Of a stretch of 45,611 bases of DNA, positions 23,295-32,820 are shown piece by piece. Every line of letters begins with the position of its first letter. Position 1 is the stretch's first letter. The stretch comes from Acidobacteriota bacterium (lineage in GTDB: Bacteria > Acidobacteriota > Terriglobia > Terriglobales > Acidobacteriaceae): positions 1 through 45,611 of the forward strand of contig JAGWSG010000207.1 of the NCBI GenBank assembly GCA_028876335.1. Reading direction: 5' to 3'. The notes under the pieces are model-generated. The model searched no databases and was not told the DNA's origin. It saw only the letters and a program-made list of their open reading frames with translations. A program made the translations under genes and the position numbers.

Positions 23295-26200
23295 TTAGAA
23301 AACGAACTTACCGACAATCTGCATCTGTCGCGCACCAAACAGAATGCCCGAGGTGCTGGTTGGAGTGCCTAGATAAGTTGCCGCATTGGTGTACGGTGCA
23401 ATACAGCCATTGGTGTGACCTGAGCAACTGCCCGCACCCGGAGCAACGTAAGTGGAATAATTCGTAGCCTCACTCAGGATGTTCTGGTGATTCAGAAGGT
23501 TAAAGGACTCCACGTAGAACTCGAACTTCGTCTTTTCAGTAATGTTAAAGTCACGGGCAAGACGAGCATCCACGTTCCGCAGACCGGCTCCGGGGAAGGA
23601 GTTGCGGCCAAGCTCCGGAGTCCTCACCGCCGTTCCAAAGTTGAACCAGCTAACCGAAGCGCCGGTAAGGCCACCATTGCCGAAGATGCCGGGCGAGGAA
23701 AGTGCACTGGTCGGGTAGTTGCTCATCATCGCCGTAAGCGGGAAACCGGTCTGCGCCGTAAATCCGCCTGAAAGAGTCCAGCCGTTTGCGATGTAGCCAA
23801 GCGGAGTCACCGAGGTCCGGACCTTTGGAGACCAGATCAGGCTGCCCACAAAGCGATTCCGAAGATCAAGGTCAGAGCGTGCGTACTCGGCTTTGTAGTT
23901 GTTCGGATCGATCGGCACGTCGGTTCCGTTAAAGGTTCCGCTCACGCCTCCCACCTCACCGTTGTCCATAGCCTTGGCCCAGGTGTAATTAACAAGCACC
24001 TGCACGCCATGGCCCATAGGCTTCTTCACCGTTACCACCATGGAGTGGTACCAGGTGTTCATGTCGGAGAAACCCGTCAACACACCGGCAGTATCGGTTG
24101 TTACGCGCTGTGTATACCACGGCAGTGTGACCGTCTCCTGCGTAACGCCTGCAGCGTTCACAATGTCGTAGCTCTTGGTCTCTGTCGCCGGCTGCACGTT
24201 CGTGTCAATAAACCTGGGCAGACGCATGCCGCGATTGCCCACGTAGCCGACCGTCAGGCCGATGTGGCCGGGCAGCTCCTGGTCGATTGCGAGATCCCAT
24301 GAGTGCGAATACGGATTGCTGAACTTGGGATCAAGACCGCGTGCAGCCAATGGAGCAAGAGACGCGCCAGTGTTCTGCACCACAGGAGTCAGTGCGCCGT
24401 CAAACGGAGCAGCCAGTGCCGGCCCCGGAGGTGTAAACAGAACACCGAGGTTTGCAGGAGCCCACGATGTAGTCGGGCCTGCGTTGTACTGTTGCTGGAA
24501 GACGCCATTTTCCGCACGGATGGTGTAATACGTGGAAGCCTGCGTCAGGCCATAGAACATTCCGTAGCCACCACGAATAACTGTCTTGGGGAACGGGTTC
24601 CAGTTAAAGCCGAAGCGAGGCTGGAAGTTGGCCTTGCCGATATGAATCTTCGAAGTATATAGCTCGGCCAGAGCACTGGTCTTATTCGGCATGGGAGGTT
24701 GCGGCATCATCTGAATGTCGTAACGCAGACCAAGTGAAACCTGGAATTTCGGGCTCACCTTATAGCGCTCGTTCACAAATGCGCCCAGAACCTTCTGCCA
24801 TGCGTCGTCTTTGCCAATGCCGGTGATAGGATCGTTCACTTGAGTGAAGGAGGTGTAGTGCTTGCCACCATTCACTCCGTAAACGTCCTGCACCCAATTG
24901 GCGAAGGCGTCTTCCGGTGTACCAGGCCTATAGGTGTAGATACCGCCACCCTGGAACAGGTTGATGGCCAGTTCGTCGATCAGGTTCAGATCGAAGCCGG
25001 CTTTCAGTGTGTTGCGTCCGAAAGTCTTCGAGTAGGTATCCGCGATCTCCCAACGATGTTCATCAGGAAACGCTGGGCGAGGCAGCGCGTTGGGCATGCC
25101 GTAGGAGGCGATGCTCGTAATCGCGACAGAAGGTCCGGAGGCGTTTGCGCCCGCCGTCTCCAGATCACGCGCCCATTGGAAGGTCATCTGATTTACGGAG
25201 CTCGCATTCAGAACCGCGGTCCAGTTCGCGATGAAGAAACGTTCGTGATAGACCGTTGAACCATTCTGCGTGACACCGTTGTTGACTGAAGTACTGGACG
25301 AGTTGTAACCGTTTGGCAGCTTGAAATTATCCCAGTTGAACTCGGCGGATACCAGGTTCTTCGGGGTGATCTGCCAGTCGAGCTTAGGGAAAAAGATGTT
25401 CTGGTCCCACGTACGGGGATACAGACCCTGCAGCTTATAGCCACCTACTCCGGCGATTCTGCCGGTCAGGTAATCCAGAGCAGTCTGGCACTGGCTAACA
25501 GTCAAAGGAGACTTGCAATAGGCTGTGCTGCCAGACTGAATCGATGTGGAAAGCTCGCTGTACGGCGCCGTGGAGATGTAGGTGATCGGGTTCACCTTGC
25601 GGAAACCGTCATAAGTGAAGAAGTAGAACAGCTTGTCCTTTTTGATGGGTCCGCCGATCGATCCGCCAAACTGGTGCTGCTGATGTACAGGCTGGGTAAA
25701 GACACCGTGTGCCTTACCGTAGGGGTCCAGCGCGTTCAGGCCGGGATAGCGAAGAAAATAAAACAGATCGCCATGCATATTGTTCGTGCCCGACTTGGTA
25801 ATCGCATTGATCTGTCCGCCTGCGGCCTGACCGAGTTCGGCAGAGTAAGGGCCCGATGCTGACTGGAACTCCTGAATCGAATCTGTCGAATAGACATAAG
25901 GAGCACCCGTCGCGCGTCCACGCGCCTCGGAGAAGAACGCCTGGTTGTTGTTCGCTCCGTCGATCAGGTTCGAGTTGTACAAAGACGAAATGCCACGGTA
26001 TGAAATCAGGCCGCTTGCTCCGTCCGGAGCCACGTTTGGAGTCATCAGCACATAGTTGTCATACCGGCGTCCATTCACCGGCATGTTGCTGATCGTTTCC
26101 TGTCCAATTTCCTGCGAAGTTGAGATCTTTTCCGTATCAATAAGCGGGGCTTCACTTGTGATCGTCACTGTGTCTGAAGCCGTAGCAACGGGCAATTGCG

Positions 26201-26555
26201 CATCCACATTTACTGTCTGACCGACGAGTACAGTCACGTCTTTGCGGACCACTTTTGCGAACCCCGGAGCGACAAGAGTCACCTGATAGCGCCCTGGCTT
26301 GAGAAATGTGGCCGTATACGTACCCGCAGAGGTGGTCACCAGTTGACGTGAAATACCCGTGTCAGTTTGCAGCACAGTCACGGTTGCACCGGCGACGACC
26401 GCGTTATTGGGATCGGTGACGGTACCGCTGATGGTACCCAGTCCGGCATCCTGCGCTATGACTGGTGTTGCAAACAACACCAGCACAGACGCGCAGAAGA
26501 GCCCGACCCGCAAAAGGCCTCGAAGGGTCTTCTGAGTCGAAGAAATAATATTCAT
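23295..26555 (-). CDS. TonB-dependent outer-membrane receptor, Oar-like, with carboxypeptidase-regulatory domain
   Basis: 1086 residues. Signal peptide (LFCASVLVLFATPVIAQ), then a carboxypeptidase regulatory-like domain (GTISGTVTDPNNAVVAGATVTV to VTLVAPGFAKVV), a plug domain (ISNMPVNGRRYDNYVLMTPNV, YRGISSLYNSNLIDGANNNQ, QINAITKSGTNNMHG) and a long 22-strand-type barrel ending in the aromatic residue Phe (QMQIVGKFVF), the outer-membrane insertion signal. This is the Oar-like family that is greatly expanded in Acidobacteriota and is thought to import oligosaccharides or peptides; the ligand is not readable. The ATG at 26555 has AGGAGA ten bases upstream; the ORF-track start adds 26 residues before the signal peptide. 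Single gene with its own terminator and a palindrome upstream. Confidence 0.93.
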   Translation of the reverse strand: MNIISSTQKTLRGLLRVGLFCASVLVLFATPVIAQDAGLGTISGTVTDPNNAVVAGATVTVLQTDTGISRQLVTTSAGTYTATFLKPGRYQVTLVAPGFAKVVRKDVTVLVGQTVNVDAQLPVATASDTVTITSEAPLIDTEKISTSQEIGQETISNMPVNGRRYDNYVLMTPNVAPDGASGLISYRGISSLYNSNLIDGANNNQAFFSEARGRATGAPYVYSTDSIQEFQSASGPYSAELGQAAGGQINAITKSGTNNMHGDLFYFLRYPGLNALDPYGKAHGVFTQPVHQQHQFGGSIGGPIKKDKLFYFFTYDGFRKVNPITYISTAPYSELSTSIQSGSTAYCKSPLTVSQCQTALDYLTGRIAGVGGYKLQGLYPRTWDQNIFFPKLDWQITPKNLVSAEFNWDNFKLPNGYNSSSTSVNNGVTQNGSTVYHERFFIANWTAVLNASSVNQMTFQWARDLETAGANASGPSVAITSIASYGMPNALPRPAFPDEHRWEIADTYSKTFGRNTLKAGFDLNLIDELAINLFQGGGIYTYRPGTPEDAFANWVQDVYGVNGGKHYTSFTQVNDPITGIGKDDAWQKVLGAFVNERYKVSPKFQVSLGLRYDIQMMPQPPMPNKTSALAELYTSKIHIGKANFQPRFGFNWNPFPKTVIRGGYGMFYGLTQASTYYTIRAENGVFQQQYNAGPTTSWAPANLGVLFTPPGPALAAPFDGALTPVVQNTGASLAPLAARGLDPKFSNPYSHSWDLAIDQELPGHIGLTVGYVGNRGMRLPRFIDTNVQPATETKSYDIVNAAGVTQETVTLPWYTQRVTTDTAGVLTGFSDMNTWYHSMVVTVKKPMGHGVQVLVNYTWAKAMDNGEVGGVSGTFNGTDVPIDPNNYKAEYARSDLDLRNRFVGSLIWSPKVRTSVTPLGYIANGWTLSGGFTAQTGFPLTAMMSNYPTSALSSPGIFGNGGLTGASVSWFNFGTAVRTPELGRNSFPGAGLRNVDARLARDFNITEKTKFEFYVESFNLLNHQNILSEATNYSTYVAPGAGSCSGHTNGCIAPYTNAATYLGTPTSTSGILFGARQMQIVGKFVF

Positions 26556-26891
26556 TGCGTTCTGGTTCTCCTTAGTAAATGGTTCGAATTCAAGTAAGAA
26601 CAGCGGTCCGCCTCTAAGGTCAGATAGTTCCAAAATTCCTCAAAGCAGCTCTTGTGTACACAATTCACTTGATTTGTGCGTTTTTGGCTCTGTCGCGCAA
26701 ATTCTGCTGCAACGAGCCTCTGCCCGGGTGCCGGCCATACTTCGCCGACTTAGAGTAGTTACACATGATCTCGGGTAAGATGCCCTGATTCTACCTTCAA
26801 CAAAGCTGAAAATAACCCCGGAAAAACATGTACCCATGTGAAAATAATGTCATACTCACTCGCAAGTTGCACAATTTGGACGGCATTTTTC
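26556..26891. other. Divergent control region of receptor and NUP genes
   Basis: About 340 bases with no supported gene. It contains a perfect palindrome at 26652-26663 and A/T-rich stretches suitable for promoters on both strands; no hexamer pair was convincing. Confidence 0.4.
26652..26663. promoter_or_regulatory. Perfect 12-bp palindrome upstream of the TonB-dependent receptor, possible operator
   Basis: TTGTGTACACAA is fully self-complementary and lies about 97 bases upstream of the receptor ATG. The form TGTnnACA is typical of GntR-family operators, so a local or distant GntR regulator is one candidate; no regulator gene is in this stretch. Confidence 0.45.
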
Positions 26892-27968
26892 ATGGTTTTT
26901 CGCTTTCGAACTCTCTCCGCTGCTCTACTTACCTTTCTCATTAGCCAATCAGCCGCCCTTCAGGCGAGTTCCTCTCAGCCTGCGCAGGCCCCTATCCCCG
27001 TTAAGGTCGTTGTCGTAGCCATGTTTGAGTTGGGCAACGACACAGGCGACCGACCCGGCGAGTTGCAGTATTGGGTCGAACGCGATCACCTCGACCACGT
27101 CTACGAGGTTCCCGCCGCCTATCACTCCGTCCGCATGAACGACCGGGGAGAGATGGCAATTCTTACCGGTGCGGGTACGGCACATGCTGCGGCCACGCTC
27201 ATGGCTGTCGGCCAAGACCCGCGTTTCGATTTCTCACATGCCTACTGGATCATTGCCGGAATCTCCGGAGGAAATCCAAAGCGTGTTTCTCTTGGTTCCG
27301 CTGTCTGGGCAAACTGGGTGGTGGATGGAGACCTGGCCTACGAGATCGATGAGCGCGAAATCCCGAAGAACTGGCCAACCGGCTATGTACCGCTGCGCAA
27401 GACCATCCCTTTCGAAAGGCCCGCAGAGCCAACGCCCAACCAGGTCTTCGAGCTCAACCACGGGCTTGAGAAATGGGCGTATCGACTGACAAAAGATATT
27501 CCTCTTGCCGACGATGAAAAGCTGCGTGCGATTCGCGGCAACTACGATGGCAAGGCAGCGCAACTACCTCCCATAGTCACAGAAGGCGATGAGATTTCCT
27601 CCTCGACCTTTTGGCACGGCAAATTGCTCGATAAGTGGGCGGATGAGTGGATCACCTATTTCACAAACGGACAGGGCCACTTTGCGACTACGGCCATGGA
27701 AGATACCGGGACTCTGCTCTCCATCGATGGACTTGCGGCAGCAGGTAAGGCAGATGGAAACCGCGTTCTCGTTCTGCGCACCATCAGCAATTTTGACCAG
27801 CAGCCGCGCGGCCTGGATGCTGCGACGAGCCTCGCTCGCCAGCGACTGGGATCCTACAGTGCATATATGCCATCTCTTGAGGCGGCTTACACCGTCGGCC
27901 ATACGGTCGTAAACGAGCTACTCACCCATTGGTCCAGGTACAGCTCGGCAATTCCATCGGCACAATAA
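26892..27968 (+). CDS. Purine nucleoside permease-like protein (NUP family), exported
   Basis: 358 residues from the ATG at 26892. An N-terminal export signal (LSAALLTFLISQSAALQA) precedes the NUP domain: PVKVVVVAMFELGND, GELQYWVER, ILTGAGTAHAAATLMA, YWIIAGISGGNP, GSAVWANWVVDGDLAYEID, and GHFATTAMEDTGT. NUP is known from fungal purine nucleoside transporters, but the sequence has no further membrane helices and resembles nucleoside phosphorylases in its glycine-rich loops, so a periplasmic nucleoside-binding or cleaving role is as likely as transport. The GTG start at 26838 in the ORF track has no better ribosome site (GGACGG lies ten bases before 26892). Divergent from the receptor gene. Confidence 0.85.
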   Translation: MVFRFRTLSAALLTFLISQSAALQASSSQPAQAPIPVKVVVVAMFELGNDTGDRPGELQYWVERDHLDHVYEVPAAYHSVRMNDRGEMAILTGAGTAHAAATLMAVGQDPRFDFSHAYWIIAGISGGNPKRVSLGSAVWANWVVDGDLAYEIDEREIPKNWPTGYVPLRKTIPFERPAEPTPNQVFELNHGLEKWAYRLTKDIPLADDEKLRAIRGNYDGKAAQLPPIVTEGDEISSSTFWHGKLLDKWADEWITYFTNGQGHFATTAMEDTGTLLSIDGLAAAGKADGNRVLVLRTISNFDQQPRGLDAATSLARQRLGSYSAYMPSLEAAYTVGHTVVNELLTHWSRYSSAIPSAQ

Positions 27969-28213
27969 ACACCGCCGCGAGAGAAAAACACCCTGCACAT
28001 CATCGCTCGCGGAATAAAGCGCCGAGATGCGCACGCACTCGTCTCCGCGCCGCCATTCCCAGCCTGCTTGAAGGCAGCAAAATCGCCTGAAAATCAGGCC
28101 GCATCAATTCCCGCACTTGGCGACTCCACGCCCGGCAGTGCACAATTCTTGAGTTTCCGCATCATGCACTAAAGGCACATCCCCATCGCTCCTGCGACCG
28201 TAAAAGAGGTTTC

Positions 28214-28627
28214 ATGAAACTCAACATCGGAACCCTCCTTCTCATCCTCGTCGCGGCACTTTTGTTCGCGCGCAGCGTCTCGCATCTTCCACTCACGCCG
28301 ATGCGGGTGGCCGGACTTGCCATCGCCGTTCCCTCGTTTCTCCTGCTTGTCATCGCCAGGGTGCAGTTGGGCCGTGCCTTCAGCGTCGGGGCCAAGGCAT
28401 CCACTCTGGTCTCAACCGGCCTCTATTCCCGCATTCGCAATCCCATTTACGTCTTCGGATTTTTGCTGTGCACGGGCGTCATCATCTGGGCAGGCAACCC
28501 GTGGCTCATTCTCTTTCTCGCCGTTTTGGCCCCGCTGCAAATCTGGCGCAGCGGCAAGGAAGAGGCTATTCTCGAACAAACCTTTGGCGAAGAATACCTG
28601 GAATACAAGCGCAAGACTTGGTTTTAG
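28214..28627 (+). CDS. Isoprenylcysteine carboxyl methyltransferase-like membrane protein (ICMT/PEMT family)
   Basis: 137 residues with four hydrophobic segments (IGTLLLILVAALLFA, GLAIAVPSFLLLVIA, YVFGFLLCTGVIIWAG, ILFLAVLAPLQIW). The SAM-binding core of the family is present: STGLYSRIRNPIYV (the R-x-P-x-Y motif), and the C-terminal EEAILEQTFGEEYLEYKRKTWF with the Glu-Glu pair and FGxEYxxY. Bacterial members methylate carboxyl groups or lipids in the membrane; the substrate is unknown because bacteria lack prenylated CaaX proteins. The start MKLNIG has AAGAGG about six bases upstream. A terminator follows immediately, so the gene is its own unit. Confidence 0.88.
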   Translation: MKLNIGTLLLILVAALLFARSVSHLPLTPMRVAGLAIAVPSFLLLVIARVQLGRAFSVGAKASTLVSTGLYSRIRNPIYVFGFLLCTGVIIWAGNPWLILFLAVLAPLQIWRSGKEEAILEQTFGEEYLEYKRKTWF

Positions 28628-28632
28628 TAAGC

Positions 28633-28657
28633 AGCCGCATGCGCTGGCGGCTTTTTG
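28633..28657 (+). terminator. Intrinsic terminator of the ICMT-like gene
   Basis: A 6-bp stem AGCCGC/GCGGCT with an eight-base loop is followed by a run of T residues (CTTTTTGC) right after the stop codon. Confidence 0.8.
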
Positions 28658-28697
28658 CATATTTTAGAAACCGATTCTGTTTCTCTGGAGATCAAGA

Positions 28698-29426
28698 ATG
28701 CACTCAGTCTGGTTCGGTGAATTTCTCGGCACACTTGTACTTTTGCTCCTTGGCAACGGTGTCTGTGCCGCAGTCACATTGAAAAAGTCCTACGCCCAGA
28801 ATTCCGGCTGGATGGTGATCGCCACTGGGTGGGGACTCGCAGTTCTTTGCGGCGTCCTGATTGCACAGGCCTTCGGCAGTAGCGGAGCGCACCTCAATCC
28901 TGCCGTCACAATGGCAATGGCGGTCAATACGGGCAACTACTCGCAGCTTGGCCTCTATTGGTCTGCTCAGCTTGCCGGTGCCATGTGCGGGTCAGTACTC
29001 ATGGTGCTGCAATATGGTCCCCATTGGAGCCTGACAGAGGACCCTGCGGCGAAACTCGGCATTTTCTGCACGGCGCCCGCAGTCAAGAACACACCCTTCA
29101 ATCTTCTCAGTGAAATCATCGGCACCATGGTGCTCGTTGTCGTCGCGGGAGCCATCGGTTCGCAGGGTGTCTCCGCCACCGGCCCCGCACCTGCGCTCGC
29201 ACCATGGCTGGTGGGCAGTCTTGTCTGGAGCATCGGTCTCTCACTCGGTGCCACTACGGGATACGCCATTAATCCCGCCCGAGACTTTGGACCGCGCCTG
29301 GTGCACTTCCTGTTGCCTATTCCGGGCAAGGGTGGTTCCAACTGGGCATATGCACCCATCCCCATCCTTGGCCCACTCATCGGCGGAGCTTTGGGTGGCT
29401 TGCTTTTGCACTTCGGAAAAATTTAG
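28698..29426 (+). CDS. Aquaglyceroporin (GlpF-like MIP channel)
   Basis: 242 residues with six membrane helices and the two half-helix motifs of the MIP family: HLNPAVT (Asn67-Pro-Ala) and INPARDFGPR (Asn192-Pro-Ala-Arg-Asp196). The aspartate after the second NPAR is the mark of glycerol facilitators as opposed to strict water channels. It moves glycerol or similar small polyols across the inner membrane. ATG at 28698 has TGGAGA about eight bases upstream. No glycerol kinase or dehydrogenase gene lies nearby, so the channel is not in a glp operon here. Convergent with the isomerase gene, six bases apart. Confidence 0.93.
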   Translation: MHSVWFGEFLGTLVLLLLGNGVCAAVTLKKSYAQNSGWMVIATGWGLAVLCGVLIAQAFGSSGAHLNPAVTMAMAVNTGNYSQLGLYWSAQLAGAMCGSVLMVLQYGPHWSLTEDPAAKLGIFCTAPAVKNTPFNLLSEIIGTMVLVVVAGAIGSQGVSATGPAPALAPWLVGSLVWSIGLSLGATTGYAINPARDFGPRLVHFLLPIPGKGGSNWAYAPIPILGPLIGGALGGLLLHFGKI

Positions 29427-29432
29427 AGCGGT

Positions 29433-30863
29433 TCAGCACACACGTTTGTAGCCAAGCCCGCAGAGTGCGGCCAGCTTCTCAATCGTCGCCGCCACGTGTC
29501 CTACGCCCACTGCGCAATGGTGCGCCGGCCCTTCGGCATTCCATGCATTCACGAACCCGCGCGCGCCAAGCGGAAATCTGTAGCGACTGTTTGTGTTGCC
29601 AATTTCAAGAATCGGACCGGCTACGCACTCGCCTTCAGCCACCAGCAGCTTGAACCGCTTTTCCGCATCTTCGACAACGGACAGCAATGTAACAGGACCG
29701 TGCCTTACGCTCATCTCGACAGAGAGACCACGCCCTACTTTGCCGTGATAAACCTTCAGCGGTCGCACCTTGGTTTTACCTTCGGCAATCGCAATGTGGC
29801 CCGGCCCATCGTGCCCCATCAGGACTAAATCGTCGTTGAAATCCATCGCATAATACTCGGTAAACGATCCACCCGCACCCAGCAGGTCCATAATCTTCAT
29901 CGCCACCGCGTTCTTTACTTCGTACTCACCGGCCACGGGGATATGCCGCGCTGTGAGCAGCGACGTCCCCAGAATGATCGAACTCATCGTGTCTTCATTC
30001 GAGGCCACTCCGGAGCCCTTGTAGTAGTACGCCATCGCGTCCAACTCATATTTCGCTACAAATCGGTCGAGAGCAACAGATGTTCGCGCCGCGCGTTCCA
30101 GTTCCTCGTGCGGGCAATCTGGCTGCACCTCGAATGCGGTGCTGAACTCCTCCACCCGAGCGGCAACTTCTGATTGTTCCGCCTCAGCAACCAGCGCCGT
30201 CAGCTCATCCACTTCCACGATCTCCACGTGGGTACCAAACGCAATCGACACCAGCGTCACATCGGTCATGATGTCGAGCATGCCTGAGTAGTAATGGCCC
30301 ATGAGCCCAAGCCTTGCCGATCCCAGTGCTGCCCGTACGCGCGCTGCGGCCAGCCACTGCTCAATCTCGCTCCACGTCGCGTCTTCGTCCAGAATGCCAG
30401 TCACCTGATGAAATGGAATCCGCGCACGCTGCAACACATTCGCAATCTCCGGGACAGGGCACGCGGAACAATAGGCCAGCCACTCGCCCGTCATCGCGGT
30501 GCGGTCCGTCAGCTTGTTGAACGCTGCGTAGTCAATGGCAGACTTTGGTTGCAGATTCAGAATCACAACGGGAACGCCCGAACGCTGCACAAGCGGTAAT
30601 ACAGTATTCGACAAGGCGTAGGTCGTCACGTAGAGAAACAGCATATCGATGTCGGCGCGCCGTGCAGCGCGTCCGGCTGCCAGTGAACGCTGCGGCGCAT
30701 CAATCAGGCCCAGATTCACAACCTCCACTCCGGGACGCTTCAGTTTCTCCGCCACTTCTGCGACGTACCCCTTCAGACGTGCTTCAAGACCCGCAAACTG
30801 GGGCCAATACGCTTCAAGGCCAATACCGCACAGCCCCACGCGGAGGGGTTCATTGCTGTTCAT
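29433..30863 (-). CDS. L-fucose/L-arabinose isomerase-family protein
   Basis: 476 residues of the FucI/AraA-like ketol isomerase superfamily. Visible landmarks are the N-terminal alpha/beta domain (RVGLCGIGLEAYWPQF, DMLFLYVTTYALSNTVLPLVQ, VVILNLQPK), a second domain starting GLMGHYYSGMLDIMTDVTLV, and the active-site rich C-terminal half (YYYKGSGVASNEDTMSSIILGTSLLT, GEYEVKNAVAMKIMDLLGAGGSFTEYYAMDFNDD, VLMGHDGPGH), which supplies the Glu/Asp/His metal ligands. The family turns aldoses into ketoses with Mn2+; L-fucose, L-arabinose and D-arabinose are all known substrates. It is the last gene of a four-gene minus-strand unit, 21 bases after the mutarotase gene, which points to a 6-deoxy or aldose sugar. 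Confidence 0.8.
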   Translation of the reverse strand: MNSNEPLRVGLCGIGLEAYWPQFAGLEARLKGYVAEVAEKLKRPGVEVVNLGLIDAPQRSLAAGRAARRADIDMLFLYVTTYALSNTVLPLVQRSGVPVVILNLQPKSAIDYAAFNKLTDRTAMTGEWLAYCSACPVPEIANVLQRARIPFHQVTGILDEDATWSEIEQWLAAARVRAALGSARLGLMGHYYSGMLDIMTDVTLVSIAFGTHVEIVEVDELTALVAEAEQSEVAARVEEFSTAFEVQPDCPHEELERAARTSVALDRFVAKYELDAMAYYYKGSGVASNEDTMSSIILGTSLLTARHIPVAGEYEVKNAVAMKIMDLLGAGGSFTEYYAMDFNDDLVLMGHDGPGHIAIAEGKTKVRPLKVYHGKVGRGLSVEMSVRHGPVTLLSVVEDAEKRFKLLVAEGECVAGPILEIGNTNSRYRFPLGARGFVNAWNAEGPAHHCAVGVGHVAATIEKLAALCGLGYKRVC

Positions 30864-30884
30864 TGGTTGTCCTCACTCGCCGGT

Positions 30885-31211
30885 CTACTTCAGGTAGAAG
30901 ACCTCTTCCATCATGGGGAAGCGCTCGCCCGGCCGCAAGCCCTCCAGCGTTTCGAAGAAGGGTGCCATTGCCTGTTGCCACCGCGTATTCACCGGGTCGG
31001 CCTCAATGATGCGCCACGTCGCCTCAAAGTCCTCACAACGCAGCGCGAGCACCAGAAGTTGATCACGCCGGTAGATGGAGTATTCCGAAATCCCCGCACG
31101 CTTCAACAATGCCAGCATCTCCGGCCATACAGCTTTGTGCGACTCGTCGTAGGCAGCCTCCGCCCCCGGCTTAATCCTCAATTGAAAGGCATATCGCTTC
31201 AATTCCGCCAT
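30885..31211 (-). CDS. rhaM: L-rhamnose/L-fucose mutarotase (RhaM family)
   Basis: 108 residues, full length for the family. The alpha-beta ferredoxin-like fold with MAELKRYAFQLRIKPGAEAAYDESHKAVWPEML, the active-site His (SHKAVWP), ISEYSIYRRDQLL and TRWQQAMAPFFE is typical of RhaM. The enzyme interconverts alpha and beta anomers of L-rhamnose; relatives serve in L-fucose gene clusters (for example in Campylobacter jejuni, from memory). The gene begins 3 bases after the stop of the glycoside hydrolase gene and is followed by the isomerase gene, so it is clearly part of the sugar operon. The symbol reflects the family, not a proven substrate. Confidence 0.9.
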   Translation of the reverse strand: MAELKRYAFQLRIKPGAEAAYDESHKAVWPEMLALLKRAGISEYSIYRRDQLLVLALRCEDFEATWRIIEADPVNTRWQQAMAPFFETLEGLRPGERFPMMEEVFYLK

Positions 31212-31214
31212 CGC

Positions 31215-32744
31215 TCACCAACTCACAACAGTCACAGCAAACGGCGCTAGCTTCACAGTTCCGTTCGATACTGGCTCACTTTGTGCCGGCCCGTCACCCG
31301 TCGACTCGTCCACTGTCAGAGCCGTCATATGCCCCGCGCTGGGTACTGCAACATCGATCTCATGATTGCGCTTGTTCACCAGGAGCAGCTTGTGCCCATT
31401 CGGTGTGTCAAATCCCTGCGATGTCAAATCGCCTGAGCCCGCCCCATCTAGCTTGGTTTGCACAAGCTTGTCGCCCGGATGGAAGTTGTCATGAATCAGT
31501 TTCAACACCCAGAACCGCGCATTGGGCTTGTTGTTCTGCCAGTTCATCATGCTCACGCTTGGAAACTGGGTTGGTACACCAACAAGCTGCGATTCTCCAA
31601 TCACGTCAATTTGCAGACGCGAAAGCTCGATGAACAGGTGCGCATAGAGCGCGCCTGCCAGATTCCAGTACTTCTTCGGCGGCGGCACATCGTCACCAGG
31701 CTTGTTATCCGTAGGCAGAATCACGCCGAGTTCATCTGTGTCCGTCTTCGTCTCCGGCGAGAGCCGCTTCCTGATCTCTTCGATGTAATGCACTGTATTC
31801 AGGAATCCAGCAGCCTGGTCAAAGAAGGTGTACTGCCAACTGTTAATGTCCTGCCCCGGAGCCGGCGAAGCGTAGAAGTGATAGGAAATATAGTCGAGTG
31901 GAATTCCCGCCTCGTGATTCCTGTGATTCAGGAAGTACTCGAACATCTGCGGATTGTTGCCCGGAATCGCCAGCGCAAGGCCCATGAATTTCGTTTCCGG
32001 TGACACCTTGTGAATCGCGCTCACAATCGCGTCATAGCGGTCCGTGTACTGCTTCGGTGTCATGTTGTGCTCAAAATCAACCTCATTGAGCACTTCCCAA
32101 ATGGGGAATGAGTAGTGATAGCCCGACTCGTGGCGCTTGCCAAGCTCGTCGGTGAATCCGCCTTTCGTGTACCAGCTCACCAGTCGCGCGTAGTAGTCGC
32201 CCAGCTCTTTGCCACTTGGGTCGCGCAGTTCTGTCCCCTGCGTGTAATTCCACACCGGCTTATTCGGGTCCTCCGGATACGTAACTGGCTTGTCGGTCTT
32301 GAAAAGCCACGCTGGAATTGTGCTGAAATTCATCACTGTCGGATGACCGGCAGTTGCGTTGAGAAAGTCCTTCGTCATGGGATCGATCAGTGTGAAGTCC
32401 CAGCTTGTCTTGGTTGCCGTGGGAGGCTCAAGTTCAGCGACAGCAAGCTTCGGATAGGGCAGCCACGGAACATAGCGCACGTCATTTGCGCCCAGCTCTT
32501 TGAGCGCCTTGAAGGATGCCTCGCTCAGGGGGTTTCCAGGACGCAGCGGCGGATTCACCACCACCTGCAATGTCGGCGTTGACTTCGAGACAAGAGTCGT
32601 CTTACTCCAGTCAACTTCAACCTTTGGTCCTGAATCCTCCTGCGCATACAACGCAGGCGCCGCAGCAGCCGCCAACGCGACCAGCGCACAAAACGTTAAA
32701 TGAAGCTTTCTATTGACACATTCCTGACCATGGATCGATCGCAT
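31215..32744 (-). CDS. Secreted GH39-like glycoside hydrolase
   Basis: 509 residues from the ATG at 32744 (GGAGG seven bases upstream). A long signal peptide (LTFCALVALAAAAAPALYAQ) precedes a TIM-barrel clan GH-A enzyme. FPIWEVLNEVDFEH carries the Asn-Glu acid/base pair, and the Glu in TDTDELGVIL after strand 7 may be the nucleophile. SYHFYASPAPGQD and a small C-terminal beta domain (HKLLLVNKRNHEIDV, VKLAPFAVTVVSW) complete the shape of GH39-type enzymes (beta-xylosidase or alpha-L-iduronidase group). It would release sugars in the periplasm that the downstream mutarotase and isomerase then process. The family call is by motif and layout; related GH-A families are not excluded. Confidence 0.7.
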   Translation of the reverse strand: MRSIHGQECVNRKLHLTFCALVALAAAAAPALYAQEDSGPKVEVDWSKTTLVSKSTPTLQVVVNPPLRPGNPLSEASFKALKELGANDVRYVPWLPYPKLAVAELEPPTATKTSWDFTLIDPMTKDFLNATAGHPTVMNFSTIPAWLFKTDKPVTYPEDPNKPVWNYTQGTELRDPSGKELGDYYARLVSWYTKGGFTDELGKRHESGYHYSFPIWEVLNEVDFEHNMTPKQYTDRYDAIVSAIHKVSPETKFMGLALAIPGNNPQMFEYFLNHRNHEAGIPLDYISYHFYASPAPGQDINSWQYTFFDQAAGFLNTVHYIEEIRKRLSPETKTDTDELGVILPTDNKPGDDVPPPKKYWNLAGALYAHLFIELSRLQIDVIGESQLVGVPTQFPSVSMMNWQNNKPNARFWVLKLIHDNFHPGDKLVQTKLDGAGSGDLTSQGFDTPNGHKLLLVNKRNHEIDVAVPSAGHMTALTVDESTGDGPAQSEPVSNGTVKLAPFAVTVVSW

Positions 32745-32820
32745 CGTCTTTCCTCCCGGCCCATGCATCGCGCGCTCGCATCTTATGGCAAGCACAGATG
32801 GGCTTTCTATCCGTCGCAAC

